From PALSA-1440 sp050011195 (GTDB lineage Bacteria; Verrucomicrobiota; Verrucomicrobiia; Limisphaerales; UBA8199): DNA of 26,176 bases. The stretch is taken from the NCBI GenBank assembly GCA_050011195.1, contig JBEKJO010000080.1:1-26176 (forward strand), read 5' to 3'. Every line of letters begins with the position of its first letter. The stretch's first letter is position 1. The notes beneath the pieces are model-generated. The model searched no databases and was not told where the DNA came from. It saw only the letters and a list, made by a program, of their open reading frames with translations. Positions 8,069 to 14,937 of the stretch are shown in pieces. A program made the position numbers and the translations under genes.

Positions 8069-8368
8069 ATGAAAAGAATACTATTAATTACGGCAGTTTT
8101 ACTCGGGGCCGTTTCGGCCTCTCAGGCCGGTGTTCGTTTCGGCATCGGAATTGGAATCCCTCTGCCAGGCGTGGTGATCAGCCAGCCCGCGGCGGTCGTG
8201 ATGGCGCCGCCAGTGGTTTGCGCAGCACCACCCGCAGTGGTCATGGCGCCGCCCGTCATGGTGGCCCCAGCGCCAGTGTATTACGCGTGCCGGCCAGGCT
8301 GGTGTGGCTACCCAGGTTGGTACGGGTACCGCGGATGGGCGCCCCACCGCGGTTGGCACCACCGCTGA
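8069..8368 (+). CDS. Small exported Pro/Val/Ala- and Gly/Tyr/Trp-rich protein
   Basis: The 99-residue product starts with a clear signal peptide (MKRILLITAVLLGAVSASQA, cleavage before GVRF). A low-complexity middle with repeated AAVVMAPPV / VMVAP units is followed by a tail rich in Tyr, Trp, Gly and His (GWCGYPGWYGYRGW..). Similar small proteins occur in verrucomicrobial and planctomycete genomes, but no function is established. A strong hairpin terminator follows 44 bp after the stop, so the gene appears to be its own transcription unit. The frame is open upstream to 7955; the start was placed at the ATG that begins the signal peptide. Confidence 0.75.
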   Translation: MKRILLITAVLLGAVSASQAGVRFGIGIGIPLPGVVISQPAAVVMAPPVVCAAPPAVVMAPPVMVAPAPVYYACRPGWCGYPGWYGYRGWAPHRGWHHR

Positions 8369-8411
8369 TAACGCCAGGCTGCAAACGGCGAACGATATCC
8401 GATTAGAGCAG

Positions 8412-8439
8412 GAGCCGGAACGTGCGTTCCGGCTCTTTT
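8412..8439 (+). terminator. Intrinsic terminator after the small exported protein
   Basis: A perfect 10-bp stem, GAGCCGGAAC / GTTCCGGCTC, with a GTGC loop is followed by TTTT. It lies 44 bp after the stop codon at 8368 and separates this gene from the efflux adaptor gene. Confidence 0.85.
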
Positions 8440-8554
8440 CGTGCCGGGCGTCGCGGGGCAAAGCGAGGGCGGCAGGAATTTTTTGCCGGCCAGGCAGGCA
8501 CTACACAATTGACCCTGGGGTGAAAAGGCGGTTTCTTGTGCAAGGCCATTATCT

Positions 8555-9772
8555 ATGAGTTCGCCAAGACCTACGTTGGATGATTTGCGCATCGAGCGAA
8601 GCAAAGAACCGGAGTCAACGTCCCGATTCCGGCCGGTGGCCATTGGCCTTGTCGTTTTGGCGCTGGCGGTCGGCGTGATCTTGTGGCTGAAGCGGCCGGG
8701 AGCCATAGCGGTGCACACCGTGCTAGTGCGTGAGGCAACGGGAAACGGCCTCGAGCGGACGGTATTGAATGCCTCGGGTTACGTCACGGCCCGACGCCAG
8801 GCCACCGTTTCGTCCAAGGTCACCGGCAAGGTTACCGAAGTGCTCGTCGAGGAGGGGATGGAGGTGCGGGAAGGGCAGATCCTCGCCCGCATCGACGATA
8901 CGAATGTCAAGACCAGCTTGCGCCTGGCTGAAGCCCAGTTGGTTTCCGCGACCAACGCGCTCGCTGAAACCCGGGTGCGCATCAAGGAAGCGGACCAAGA
9001 GCTGGAGCGCCAGACCGGCCTGGTGAAGAATAAGATCGCCACGCAGGCGGACTACGATCACGCCGAGGCTGCGGCCCTGGCCATCAAGGCCAGACTGGAG
9101 CAGCAACAGGCGGACGTGACGGTGGCCGGAAAGCAAGTGGCTTACTGGGAACAGCAGTTGGATGACACGATCATCCGCGCGCCCTTCTCCGGCATTGTCA
9201 CCTCGAAGAACGCCCAGCCGGGCGAGATGATCTCGCCCATATCCGCCGGAGGCGGTTTCACGCGCACGGGCATTTGCACCATCGTGGATATGGAATCCCT
9301 GGAGATCGAGATCGATGTCAACGAAAGCTACATCAACCGCGTTGGGGCGGGGCAGGCGGTCGAGGCGACGCTCGACGCGTACCCGGAGTGGAAGATTCCT
9401 TGCAGGGTGATCGCGATCATCCCGACCGCCGACCGCCAGAAGTCCACGGTGAAGGTGCGGGTCGGGTTCGATAAGCTCGACCCGCGCATCCTGCCGGAGA
9501 TGAGCGTGAAGGTCGCCTTCCGCGAGGCCGGCGGGTCCGGCCCGGTGGCAGGTCGCACGGTGACCGTGCCCAAGAGCGCCGTCCAGCAACAGGACGGGCG
9601 CGACGTAGTGGTGGTGGTGCAGAGCGGACGCGCCGAGCGCCGGGCGGTGACGGTGAGCAAGACGCGTCTGGACGAGGCCGTGATCAGCGCCGGCGTCGCC
9701 GCCGGGGAACGAGTCATAGTGGACTGGCCGAAGGGGCTGACCGATGGAGCGGCGGTGGCCGAAAAGCGATGA
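8555..9772 (+). CDS. Periplasmic adaptor (membrane fusion) protein, HlyD/MacA-like
   Basis: The 405-residue protein has a short cytoplasmic N-terminus, one membrane segment (about residues 29-46, IGLVVLALAVGVILWL), and the split lipoyl-like domain typical of the family (TVSSKVTGKVTEVLVEEGMEVREGQILARI and, later, IIRAPFSGIVTSKNAQPGEMI). A coiled-coil hairpin lies between them, and a beta-barrel/membrane-proximal region follows. Such adaptors link an inner-membrane ABC or RND transporter to an outer-membrane channel. The stop codon overlaps the ATG of the ABC ATPase by 4 bp (ATGA), so the two are translationally coupled. No permease gene is adjacent on either side. Confidence 0.88.
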   Translation: MSSPRPTLDDLRIERSKEPESTSRFRPVAIGLVVLALAVGVILWLKRPGAIAVHTVLVREATGNGLERTVLNASGYVTARRQATVSSKVTGKVTEVLVEEGMEVREGQILARIDDTNVKTSLRLAEAQLVSATNALAETRVRIKEADQELERQTGLVKNKIATQADYDHAEAAALAIKARLEQQQADVTVAGKQVAYWEQQLDDTIIRAPFSGIVTSKNAQPGEMISPISAGGGFTRTGICTIVDMESLEIEIDVNESYINRVGAGQAVEATLDAYPEWKIPCRVIAIIPTADRQKSTVKVRVGFDKLDPRILPEMSVKVAFREAGGSGPVAGRTVTVPKSAVQQQDGRDVVVVVQSGRAERRAVTVSKTRLDEAVISAGVAAGERVIVDWPKGLTDGAAVAEKR

Positions 9773-10488
9773 ATCCTTTAAGCGGCATGACTGACTCGGC
9801 CAACCATGCCCTGGTGAACGTGGAGGGGGTGGAGAAGGTCTTTCACCGCGGGTCGGAGGACATCCATGTGCTGAAGGACTTGCATCTCAAGGTCCCGGCG
9901 GGCGAGTTTCTGGCGCTGATGGGACCGTCGGGTTCGGGCAAGAGCACGTTGCTGAACCTCATCGGGGGGCTGGACCGGCCCACCCGCGGCTCGGTGAGCA
10001 TTGCCGGCGAGCGGGTTGACGAATTGTCCGACCGCAAGCTGGCAGCGTGGCGGGCGCGGCATATCGGTTTCGTGTTCCAGCTTTATAATCTGCTCCCGGT
10101 GCTTACGGCGGAGCGCAATGTGGAGTTGCCGCTGTTGCTGACGCACCTGTCCCGGGCCCAGCGGAAGCGGCACGTGGCCACCGCGCTGGCGATCGTGAGC
10201 CTGTCGCAGCGGGCGAAACACTATCCGCGCCAGCTTTCCGGCGGGGAGCAACAGCGTGTGGGCATCGCCCGCGCGATTGTCACCGATCCCACCTTGCTGT
10301 TATGCGACGAGCCGACCGGCGATCTGGACCGCAAGGCCGGGGACGAGATTTTGGACTTGCTCCAGGCGCTGAACCGGGAGCACGGCAAAACCATTATCAT
10401 GGTCACGCACGATCCGCACGCCTCGGCCCGCGCCTCCCGGACAGTCTATCTCGACAAAGGCCAGCTCAGCGACCAGCCCGTAAAGTAA
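9769..10488 (+). CDS. ABC transporter ATP-binding protein, MacB/LolD type
   Basis: The 239-residue ATPase shows Walker A GPSGSGKST (about residues 51-59), the Q-loop FVFQLYNLLP, signature LSGGEQQR (about 155-162), Walker B LLLCDEPTGDLD and the switch histidine VTHD. It is most similar in pattern to the ATPases of MacB/LolCDE-type exporters (the NLIGGLDRPTRGSV region). It overlaps the adaptor gene by 4 bp. An internal ATG at 9787 is an alternative start. These systems normally need an FtsX-like permease, which is absent here: the next gene is a phosphatase. Confidence 0.9.
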   Translation: MNPLSGMTDSANHALVNVEGVEKVFHRGSEDIHVLKDLHLKVPAGEFLALMGPSGSGKSTLLNLIGGLDRPTRGSVSIAGERVDELSDRKLAAWRARHIGFVFQLYNLLPVLTAERNVELPLLLTHLSRAQRKRHVATALAIVSLSQRAKHYPRQLSGGEQQRVGIARAIVTDPTLLLCDEPTGDLDRKAGDEILDLLQALNREHGKTIIMVTHDPHASARASRTVYLDKGQLSDQPVK

Positions 10489-10507
10489 CCGCCCTCAGAG
10501 CACCTCC

Positions 10508-11200
10508 GTGAAGCCGTCCATTCCTTCAGCCTCGTCCCTCAACCCTCAACCCTCAACTCTCAACCCCCGGCCCGCAGTGCCGTCCGCCGCGCGTTTGTTG
10601 CTCATCCGCCACGCGGAAATTGAAACGCGCTATCAAGGCATCTTCGGCGGTCGGATTGACATGGAGCTTTCGCCACGCGGCCACGAACAGGCTGCCGCGC
10701 TGGCAAAGTATCTCCACCGGAAGCCATTGGGCGCCATTTACGCCAGTCCGATGAAGCGCGTCCAGCAGACACTGGCCCCCCTGCTGGCCAACGGCGCGCC
10801 GAAACCCATCATCCTGCCGGACTTGCGCGAGGTGGACTTTGGAGACTGGACCGGGCTGACTTGGGACGAAATCCAGACGAAGTTTGGCATCAGCCCCTTT
10901 GCCTGGCTCGAACAATTGGAATGCGATGGCATCGCCAATGCCGAATGCGGTGAAACCCTGCGCGACCGGGTGGAGCCTTGCCTGCGGCAAATTCTGGCCG
11001 GCCATGCTGGCCAGCCAGTGGCCGTTGTCTGCCACGGGGGGATCATCCGCGTGTTGCTGGGAATTCTGCTCCGCTGGCCGCTCGCGCGGATGGGGGCGTT
11101 TGAAATCGAATATGCGAGCCTCACCCAAGTCCTGGTGCTGCCGGAGAGAGCGGAGTTGCAATTGCTCAACTTCACACCCTGGCGCGAAATCGTGGGGTAA
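10508..11200 (+). CDS. Histidine phosphatase family protein (phosphoglycerate-mutase-like)
   Basis: This is a branch-2-type small phosphatase with the catalytic LLIRHAE motif (H35), a second catalytic histidine in VVCHGG (H176), and YASPMKRVQQT and LREVDFGDWTGLTWDEI, all typical of the CobC/GpmB/alpha-ribazole phosphatase group. The substrate cannot be assigned. The start is ambiguous: the GTG at 10508 puts a heptamer array (SSLNPQPSTLNP) into the protein N-terminus, while the in-frame GTG at 10577 gives a compact 207-residue protein with the array in the leader. Neither has a good Shine-Dalgarno sequence. It lies 19 bp after the ABC ATPase and may belong to the same transcript. Confidence 0.85.
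   Translation: MKPSIPSASSLNPQPSTLNPRPAVPSAARLLLIRHAEIETRYQGIFGGRIDMELSPRGHEQAAALAKYLHRKPLGAIYASPMKRVQQTLAPLLANGAPKPIILPDLREVDFGDWTGLTWDEIQTKFGISPFAWLEQLECDGIANAECGETLRDRVEPCLRQILAGHAGQPVAVVCHGGIIRVLLGILLRWPLARMGAFEIEYASLTQVLVLPERAELQLLNFTPWREIVG
10536..10563 (+). repeat. Heptamer array, unit CCCTCAA, at the 5' end of the phosphatase gene
   Basis: There are three perfect CCCTCAA units (10536-10556) and one variant, CTCTCAA (10557-10563). In the plus frames it encodes the cyclic peptide P-S-T-L-N-P-Q; the opposite strand (TTGAGGG) contains TGA. Related runs occur at 13804-13838 and 18521-18548. Confidence 0.85.
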
Positions 11201-11259
11201 GCTGCCCCTGCCACCGCCACCGTCCTGACCTGCCGACCCGGCGGGCTCGCGGGAGCACC

Positions 11260-12159
11260 ATGAAACGAACCATGCTCTGGAAGATATCCGTGACGACCGC
11301 CCCGGAAGCGGAAGAGGCGGTCGCGGAATTGCTGGGCAGCGCCTTCGGCCAGCCTGTGTCCTCTTACACCCCCGCTGAAACCCGGCAGACAGCCGTTTCA
11401 GTCTATGTTCCGAAAAGGCCGGACTGGTCTCGGAGCAGGCGAGCGGAATTCGCGTCGGGTCTCAAACGGATTGCCCTCAGCGGTTTGGACGTCGGCCCGG
11501 GCAAGATCGCGCTGAAGAGAATCCGCCGGGAAGATTGGGCGGAGTCCTGGAAACGGCACTTCAAACCGCTGGTGATCGGTTCCGCGCTCCTGCTCAAGCC
11601 GGGTTGGAGCCGGCGTCGCCCGCGGAAAGGACAGGCTGTGGTCGTGCTCGACCCCGGGTTGAGCTTTGGCACGGGCCGGCACCCGACGACCGCTTTTTGC
11701 TTGCGCCAACTGGTGGCCCGGCGCCGGCCGGGCCAAGCTCAGTCCTGTTTGGACGTCGGCACCGGGTCCGGGATTCTCGCCCTTGCCGCCGCCAGGCTTG
11801 GCTACGCGCCGGTGGACGCCTTCGATTATGATCCCCAGTCTGTCCGGGTTGCCCGCGCCAATGCGCGTCGGAATGGCGTATCCGCGAAGATTTGGTTTTG
11901 GCGGCAGGACTTAGCGAAACTGCCCCGCCGGGGCGCCAGGAAATACTCCCTGATTTGCGCCAACCTGGTTTCGAATCTGCTTTTGGCCGAGCGGGAACGA
12001 ATCCTGGCCCGCTTGGGCGCGGGCGGCGTGCTGGCCGTGGCCGGCATCTTGAAAAGGGAATTTGCGCAAGTCCAAAGAGCCTTCACAGCCGCGGGCCTTC
12101 GATTGGCGGCGAGCCGGACCGAAAAAGAATGGCGCTCGGGAGCTTTTGCCCGACGGTAA
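11260..12159 (+). CDS. prmA: Ribosomal protein L11 methyltransferase-like protein (PrmA family)
   Basis: The 299-residue protein has the family layout: an N-terminal substrate-recognition region (WKISVTTAPEAEEAVAELL), then DWAESWKRHFKPL, then the diagnostic LDPGLSFGTGRHPTT (canonical family form is GLAFGTGxHPTT), and the SAM-binding motif CLDVGTGSGILAL near residues 163-174 with acidic D in FDYDPQSV. The PrmA-type NLV motif appears as ANLVSNLLL instead of the usual ANIL. PrmA trimethylates ribosomal protein L11. Length and motif order fit the family. Confidence 0.85.
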   Translation: MKRTMLWKISVTTAPEAEEAVAELLGSAFGQPVSSYTPAETRQTAVSVYVPKRPDWSRSRRAEFASGLKRIALSGLDVGPGKIALKRIRREDWAESWKRHFKPLVIGSALLLKPGWSRRRPRKGQAVVVLDPGLSFGTGRHPTTAFCLRQLVARRRPGQAQSCLDVGTGSGILALAAARLGYAPVDAFDYDPQSVRVARANARRNGVSAKIWFWRQDLAKLPRRGARKYSLICANLVSNLLLAERERILARLGAGGVLAVAGILKREFAQVQRAFTAAGLRLAASRTEKEWRSGAFARR

Positions 12160-12209
12160 GAGGCGCGCCGGGTCCCCAAAGCCGGAACTTCGTGCTGGAT
12201 TTTTTTTGA

Positions 12210-12238
12210 ATGGACTTTCCTGGGAATGGTCGTATAAT
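12210..12238 (+). promoter_or_regulatory. Candidate promoter with a perfect -10 box
   Basis: TATAAT at 12233-12238 is a perfect -10 match. The region at the right spacing upstream is only a T-run, so the -35 is poor. It lies about 110 bp before the 58-residue basic protein gene. The leader between them can fold a small hairpin (GGGCTT with AAGCCC, near 12289-12309). Confidence 0.4.
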
Positions 12239-12347
12239 AGAATCGCTTGAAGCGGCAGAGGCCAATTTCAATGCATCAATGCACAGCGGGGCTTGCCAAG
12301 GAAAGCCCGAGGGTGCCCTTCACGCATCGCTGAACTTGAACAAAGGA

Positions 12348-12524
12348 ATGAAACAAGCTATGACCAAATCGTTGGAAGTTATGAGTGAAGCTGTTCGTAA
12401 TCCCAAACATCCCTTCCGCAAAGTGGATAACCAGCCGAAGAAACCCCTGAAACACCGCTACGAACGCAGGAAAATCAGGGAATACCTGCACCTCGGGGAT
12501 TGGGTGTCCGGCGAAGCGGCTTAA
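12348..12524 (+). CDS. Small basic protein, 58 residues, unknown function
   Basis: The product starts MKQAMTKSLEVMSEAVRN and is rich in Lys, Arg and His in its middle (HPFRKVDNQPKKPLKHRYERRKIREYL), with no Cys and no membrane segment. ATGs at 12348 and 12360 are both possible; AAAGGA at 12342-12347 touches the first and is 12 bases from the second. The gene has a perfect TATAAT upstream and a strong terminator 29 bp after the stop, so it looks like a real single-gene unit. The basic composition suggests an RNA- or ribosome-associated protein, which is inference only. The frame is open upstream to 12210, but that part looks non-coding. Confidence 0.6.
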   Translation: MKQAMTKSLEVMSEAVRNPKHPFRKVDNQPKKPLKHRYERRKIREYLHLGDWVSGEAA

Positions 12525-12553
12525 AGACGAGCAAACCTCCAGCTTAAACCAAG

Positions 12554-12585
12554 AAAGCCACGCCTCCGCGTGGCTTTTTCTTTTA
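12554..12585 (+). terminator. Intrinsic terminator between convergent genes
   Basis: A perfect 10-bp stem, AAAGCCACGC / GCGTGGCTTT, with a CTCC loop is followed by a T-rich tail (TTTCTTTT). It lies 29 bp past the small basic protein stop and touches the rpsR stop on the other strand. The A-rich start of the left arm may let it act for the rpsR transcript as well. Confidence 0.8.
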
Positions 12586-12849
12586 CTTCATCAGCAGCAT
12601 CTGCCGCGCGCGTTTGATGGCGCGATTGAGCCGCCGCTGATAATGCGCCGGCAGCCCCGTGTACTTCCGGGGCAGGATGCGCCCCTGGTCGGTCACGAAC
12701 TGCCGCAACAGGGTGATGTTCTTGAAATCGAGCGCGTCAACCGTGAAGTCGATCTTGGGCTTGGGGCGCGGGGTGCGTATTTCACCGTAGGAAGACCGTC
12801 CGCGGGCGCCGCGTTTCTCCGGCTTGTCGGGGCGAGTTTTGCGTGGCAT
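12583..12849 (-). CDS. rpsR: Small ribosomal subunit protein bS18
   Basis: The 88-residue protein carries the S18 core: DFKNITLLRQFVTDQGRILPRKYTGLPAHYQRRLNRAIKRARQ is the family signature, here at residues about 41-83. A basic N-terminal extension of about 30 residues precedes it. There are no cysteines, so this is the zinc-free form that is common in bacteria. It is the last gene of a minus-strand unit (DksA-like, rpmG, rpsR), with a 9-bp gap from rpmG and no clear Shine-Dalgarno sequence, consistent with translational coupling. Confidence 0.95.
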   Translation of the reverse strand: MPRKTRPDKPEKRGARGRSSYGEIRTPRPKPKIDFTVDALDFKNITLLRQFVTDQGRILPRKYTGLPAHYQRRLNRAIKRARQMLLMK

Positions 12850-12858
12850 AGGCCGTGG

Positions 12859-13026
12859 CTATTTGATTTCGCGATGGAGGGTGTGGCGGCGCAAAGCCGG
12901 GTTGTACTTCTTGATCTCCAGCTTCTCCGTCTTGAGCTTCTTGTTCCGCGTCGTCGTGTAGCGCGAAGGGGACTTGCCTTCCTTGCGCGCTTCGGTGCAT
13001 TCGATGGTAATGATTTCGCGGGGCAT
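12859..13026 (-). CDS. rpmG: Large ribosomal subunit protein bL33
   Basis: A 55-residue product reads MPREIITIECTEARKEGKS.., continuing with SRYTTTRNKK, LEIKKYNPALRRHTL and ending HREIK. The order 'ECTE..Y.T.+NK+...L.++KYNP.L++H.L..E.K' is the L33 signature. It lacks the two CxxC pairs of the zinc-binding form and has a single Cys. The ATG at 13026 is 2 bp after the stop of the DksA-like gene, and rpsR follows by 9 bp, so the three are one operon. Confidence 0.92.
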   Translation of the reverse strand: MPREIITIECTEARKEGKSPSRYTTTRNKKLKTEKLEIKKYNPALRRHTLHREIK

Positions 13027-13028
13027 AA

Positions 13029-13607
13029 TTATTCTTTTTCCTTGGGCTTCTCTTCCGCTTCTTCTTCTTCGGGTTCAACCTCGGTTAGGCCGACCGCATC
13101 AACGGTGCCGAGCGCCCCCAGGCGGCGTTGCCGCAAAGCGCCTTCGCGCTCCAACTGCGCTTGGGCCTCCACCGTAAAGCGCGTCCAGGGAATCGCTTCC
13201 AGGCGCTTCCGGGGAATCGGCTTGCCCGTCAATTCGCAGATGCCGTACGTGTTCTTCTCAATCCGCTTGAGCGCCTCCTCGATTTCATAAACCGCGTCCT
13301 GGTCCGACGACAACAGGCTCAAGGCAAAGTCGCGGTCGAAGTTATCCGTGCCGGAATCCGCCATGTGGAGGCTGTAGCCGGCCATTTCCTGCGCCGATTC
13401 TTTGGCCAGGCCGTCCATCTGCTTGGTCAGTTGATCGCGCAACTCCAGCAAACGGCGATAATACTTGGCCCACTGCGCCTTGATCTTCACTTGCCCGTTT
13501 TTCTTCACCTTCACGGTCGGGGACCCGAGAATGGCGGCGGCAGTCGCCAGGCCGTGCGGCTTGGCGCGCCTCTTCGCCTTCCTGATGATCTTCTTCTTCG
13601 TACTCAC
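13029..13607 (-). CDS. DksA/TraR-family protein lacking the zinc-finger cysteines
   Basis: The 192-residue protein has a very basic N-terminus (MSTKKKIIRKAKRRAK), a coiled-coil region (about residues 45-75 and 90-115), then the DksA-type C-terminal motif YGICELTGKPIPRKRLEAIPWTRFTVEA. In DksA this motif carries four zinc-binding Cys; here only the first remains, the others being Thr, Thr and Ala/Glu. An acidic tail (EPEEEEAEEKPKEKE) follows. DksA proteins bind in the RNA polymerase secondary channel and adjust transcription, especially of ribosomal genes, and here the gene heads an operon with rpmG and rpsR. Cys-poor versions of this kind are also seen in other PVC bacteria, so the loss is probably a lineage trait. 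Confidence 0.82.
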   Translation of the reverse strand: MSTKKKIIRKAKRRAKPHGLATAAAILGSPTVKVKKNGQVKIKAQWAKYYRRLLELRDQLTKQMDGLAKESAQEMAGYSLHMADSGTDNFDRDFALSLLSSDQDAVYEIEEALKRIEKNTYGICELTGKPIPRKRLEAIPWTRFTVEAQAQLEREGALRQRRLGALGTVDAVGLTEVEPEEEEAEEKPKEKE

Positions 13608-13690
13608 AACTCAAACTGCTTGATTCTGTCAGATAGTTACTCTGCATTGCCTCAGCGGGAACGCCTTCGCTCCCTTTGAGAGCGCGGGAA

Positions 13691-13731
13691 TTTAGCAGAG
13701 GAATGCTAAAGTGCCATAACAATTTTCAAGA
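13691..13731 (-). promoter_or_regulatory. Palindrome over a candidate promoter of the DksA-like/rpmG/rpsR unit
   Basis: TTTAGCA-N6-TGCTAAA (13691-13710) is a perfect 7-bp-arm palindrome, 84 bp upstream of the DksA-like start. On the minus strand TTGAAA (13729-13724) and TAGCAT (13708-13703), 15 bp apart, would form a weak promoter whose -10 lies inside the palindrome, as for a repressor operator. Confidence 0.35.
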
Positions 13732-13803
13732 ATCTTTGCGGATGCGCCTCCCGCTTTCTGGCCGCCTTGCTGCCGCCGGCGCGCGGCGGCTCCCCTCTCC
13801 CGT

Positions 13804-13838
13804 CCCTCACCCCTCGGTTCTCACCCCTCAACCCTTTT
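13804..13838 (+). repeat. CCCTCAA-type heptamer array at the folE2 stop codon
   Basis: Consecutive 7-mers read CCCTCAC, CCCTCGG, TTCTCAC, CCCTCAA, CCCTTTT. The folE2 stop (TGA on the minus strand, 13830-13828) lies inside the CCCTCAA unit, i.e. it is the stop codon built into the TTGAGGG orientation of this repeat. Confidence 0.7.
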
Positions 13839-14745
13839 CAATACAAGCGTAGGCGTTGTGGTTGTGGATGCTTTCCTGGTTCTCGGCCTCCACTTTATAC
13901 CACGTCACATCCGGGTGGGCGTTGAGCTTCAGGGCTACGTTCCGCACCAGGTCCTCCACGAACACCGGATTGTCGTAGGCCCGCTCCGTGACCGCTTTCT
14001 CGTCCTCCCGCTTCAACAGAGCGTAAAGTTCCGAGCTGGCCGAGGCTTCGATGATCGCAATCAAGTCCTCAATCCACACCGCCTTCCGCGACCGGATTTG
14101 GACCGTCACTTCGCCCCGCTGGTTGTGGGCGCCGTAAGCCGCGATCGCCTTCGAGCAGGGGCAGAGCGTCGTCACGTTCGCCTTGACCGTCAGCAGAAAC
14201 AGTATCTCCTTGTGGCACGCCGCCGCGTCGAACCGCGCCAGATAATCCATCACGCTTTTCTTGCCCGTCACCGGCGCCCGCTTCACCATGAAATATGGGA
14301 ATTCAATCTCCAGGTGCGACGTCGCGGCCCGGAACTTCTCCTGCATCGCGTACAGAATGTCGGTGATGTTCTCGACGTGGATTACGTTGCCGTGCGCGTT
14401 GAGCACCTCGAGGAAGCGGCTCATGTGCGTGCCCTTGAATTCCTTCGGCAGGTCCACGAACATGCCGATGGTCGCCACCGTGTTTTGCACCGCATGCGCC
14501 TTATCCCGCACCTGGATCGGGAAGCGCAGACCCCGGACGCCAACCTTGTTGATGCGCAATTCCCGGTGGTCCGGCTCGCTCTGCTTGTCGTGCAGTTTAA
14601 GCAGGGCCACCGGCGCGTGCCCTGTCTGCTTCCGGCTGCGCCGCGCCGACCCGTTGCCCCGGTTAAGCGATTTGCGCCTCGCTTTGGCCGGGACCCTCAC
14701 CGGGCGGCGCAAGCGGGCTGATCCATTCTCACTCGGCTTGAACAT
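13828..14745 (-). CDS. folE2: GTP cyclohydrolase FolE2 (type IB)
   Basis: The 305-residue protein matches FolE2 along its length: KVGVRGLRFPIQVRDK, TVATIGMFVDLPKEFKGTHMSRF, the cysteine motif TLCPCSKAI with the active-site Cys, AYGAHNQRG, and ESIHNHNAYACIEKG at the end. FolE2 converts GTP to dihydroneopterin triphosphate, the first step toward tetrahydrofolate, and unlike FolE does not strictly require zinc. An N-terminal extension of about 55 residues, very rich in Arg and Lys, precedes the conserved part and is longer than usual. The gene starts 192 bp from the divergent exonuclease-family gene; its stop is created by a heptamer array. Confidence 0.93.
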   Translation of the reverse strand: MFKPSENGSARLRRPVRVPAKARRKSLNRGNGSARRSRKQTGHAPVALLKLHDKQSEPDHRELRINKVGVRGLRFPIQVRDKAHAVQNTVATIGMFVDLPKEFKGTHMSRFLEVLNAHGNVIHVENITDILYAMQEKFRAATSHLEIEFPYFMVKRAPVTGKKSVMDYLARFDAAACHKEILFLLTVKANVTTLCPCSKAIAAYGAHNQRGEVTVQIRSRKAVWIEDLIAIIEASASSELYALLKREDEKAVTERAYDNPVFVEDLVRNVALKLNAHPDVTWYKVEAENQESIHNHNAYACIEKG

Positions 14746-14806
14746 GCTCGAAACCTAGCAGCGAACCGCCATTTTGCAAAAGCTTTTGCTCCCCATACAG
14801 CACTAC

Positions 14807-14841
14807 TTCGGATTTCGGATTTCGGCCTTCGGATTTCGGAT
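14807..14841 (+). repeat. Heptamer array, unit TTCGGAT, in the folE2/EEP intergenic region
   Basis: Five consecutive 7-mers: TTCGGAT, TTCGGAT, TTCGGCC, TTCGGAT, TTCGGAT. This unit is stop-free on both strands (cyclic peptides F-G-F-R-I-S-D and I-R-N-P-K-S-E). It lies between the divergent starts of folE2 and the exported exonuclease-family gene. Confidence 0.85.
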
Positions 14842-14937
14842 TTGGAAAGGACTGCATTCAGCGCCCCCCGCCTTCCCCCCGCCGCCCACCCTAAAACCCC
14901 GTTGACTCGCCAGGCGCCGCCGCTTATTACCACCCCT

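Noticed and set aside
13700..13722. Sigma-54 promoter (TGGCAC near 13715 on the minus strand)
   Set aside because: The -12 element lacks the GC at the required spacing.
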